Positions 5,334 through 5,681 of a DNA stretch of 5,681 nucleotides are shown one piece after another (the first letter of the stretch is position 1; each line of letters starts with the position of its first letter). A program made the translations under genes and the position numbers. Below the pieces are notes generated by a model. The model saw only the letters and a list, made by a program, of their open reading frames with translations. It ran no database searches and was not told where the DNA came from. Origin of the DNA: Clostridia bacterium (lineage in GTDB: Bacteria; Bacillota; Peptococcia; Peptococcales; SKKY01); the NCBI GenBank assembly GCA_007123515.1, contig SKKY01000137.1:1-5681 (forward strand). The letters run 5' to 3'.

Positions 5334-5681
5334 CTATTAGGTCTTTCACTAATTTACCTACAAGTTTGCCGTCAGCCTTGCCTTTAACATGAGGCATAAG
5401 CTTTGCCATGACCTTTCCCTGGTCTTTAGCAGATGAAGGATTCACCTCATCGACAACTTTTGTAATAATCACCAACAACTCTTCTTCAGACAGTTGTTGT
5501 GGAAGATACTCCATCAGAATTATAATTTCTTCTTCTAATTTTGCCACTTCTTCCGGTCTTCCTGCTTTTTCGAATTCAACCAAAGCATCTCTTCTTTTTT
5601 TGACTTCTTTAATAATAATATCTTCAGCCTGTTGATCAGTGATCTCGGCTTTTTTATTTATTTCTTCATTTTTTATCTTAG
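5314..5681 (-). CDS. yqeY: YqeY family protein (GatB/YqeY domain), C-terminal part (cut by the window edge)
   Basis: The frame is open from the right edge to the TAA at 5314-5316, showing about 121 residues of a family that is usually about 148; roughly 25-30 N-terminal residues are missing. Seen: KNEEINKKAEITD, then KEVKKRRDALVEFEKAGRPE, MEYLPQQLSEEEL, and a C-terminal GKVMAKLMPHVKGKADGKLV. These match the family pattern, including the PxQLSEEEL turn and the G(K)VM..LMP..KGKADG block near the end. The domain resembles the tail of the GatB amidotransferase subunit, which contacts tRNA. The function of stand-alone YqeY is not settled, although a role with tRNA is often proposed. The TTG at 5581-5583 is an internal codon, not the start, because family sequence continues upstream of it to the edge. 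In B. subtilis rpsU precedes yqeY; that would be just outside this window. Confidence 0.95.
   Translation of the reverse strand, partial: KIKNEEINKKAEITDQQAEDIIIKEVKKRRDALVEFEKAGRPEEVAKLEEEIIILMEYLPQQLSEEELLVIITKVVDEVNPSSAKDQGKVMAKLMPHVKGKADGKLVGKLVKDLIEKKTAE

Noticed and set aside
5408..5635. Plus-strand 75-codon frame
   Set aside because: It is antisense to yqeY, which is supported by family motifs over the same bases.

Overview
The window is a compact, one-strand block. Every supportable gene lies on the minus strand, so transcription runs from the right edge to the left. Composition is AT-rich (about 40% GC by eye), Shine-Dalgarno sequences are strong, and ATG, GTG and probably TTG starts are used. 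The gene order yqeY > long-form nfeD > floA > (two small genes) > phoH > pgpH is the conserved Bacillota (Firmicutes) chromosomal neighbourhood known from Bacillus subtilis as yqeY-yqeZ-floA-yqfB-yqfC-yqfD-phoH-pgpH-ybeY. The organism is most likely a low-GC Bacillota bacterium. I cannot name the genus. The sporulation genes yqfC and yqfD, which usually sit just upstream of phoH in spore formers, are not here. That fits a non-sporulating or divergent lineage but does not prove it.

Layout from right to left. (1) 5314-5681: the 3' part of yqeY, closed by a perfect hairpin terminator that contains its stop codon. (2) 5199-5300: a non-coding, very AT-rich leader that should carry the promoter of the next unit. 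(3) 2211-5198: a tightly packed unit of nfeD (membrane serine protease-like protein with OB-fold tail), floA (bacterial flotillin-like scaffold), a 174-residue membrane-anchored Lys/Glu-rich protein and a roughly 60-residue two-helix membrane protein. The last three genes overlap or abut by 1 to 4 bases. (4) 2174-2203: an intrinsic terminator ending that unit. (5) 1183-2139: phoH, whose probable start is a TTG behind a strong AGGAGG, not the upstream in-frame start that falls inside the terminator. (6) 1-1169: pgpH, the N-terminal 389 residues of the 7TM-HD cyclic-di-AMP phosphodiesterase; the HD catalytic domain lies beyond the left edge.

Functionally, NfeD and FloA form a classic membrane-microdomain pair, and the two small downstream genes are candidates for partners of it. 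PhoH is an RNA-metabolism ATPase associated with YbeY, and PgpH controls c-di-AMP. No tRNA, rRNA, CRISPR array, mobile element or origin was seen. The core genes are conventional. The points worth a second look are the two small genes in the yqfB/yqfC/yqfD position, the terminator pressed against phoH, and the phoH start.
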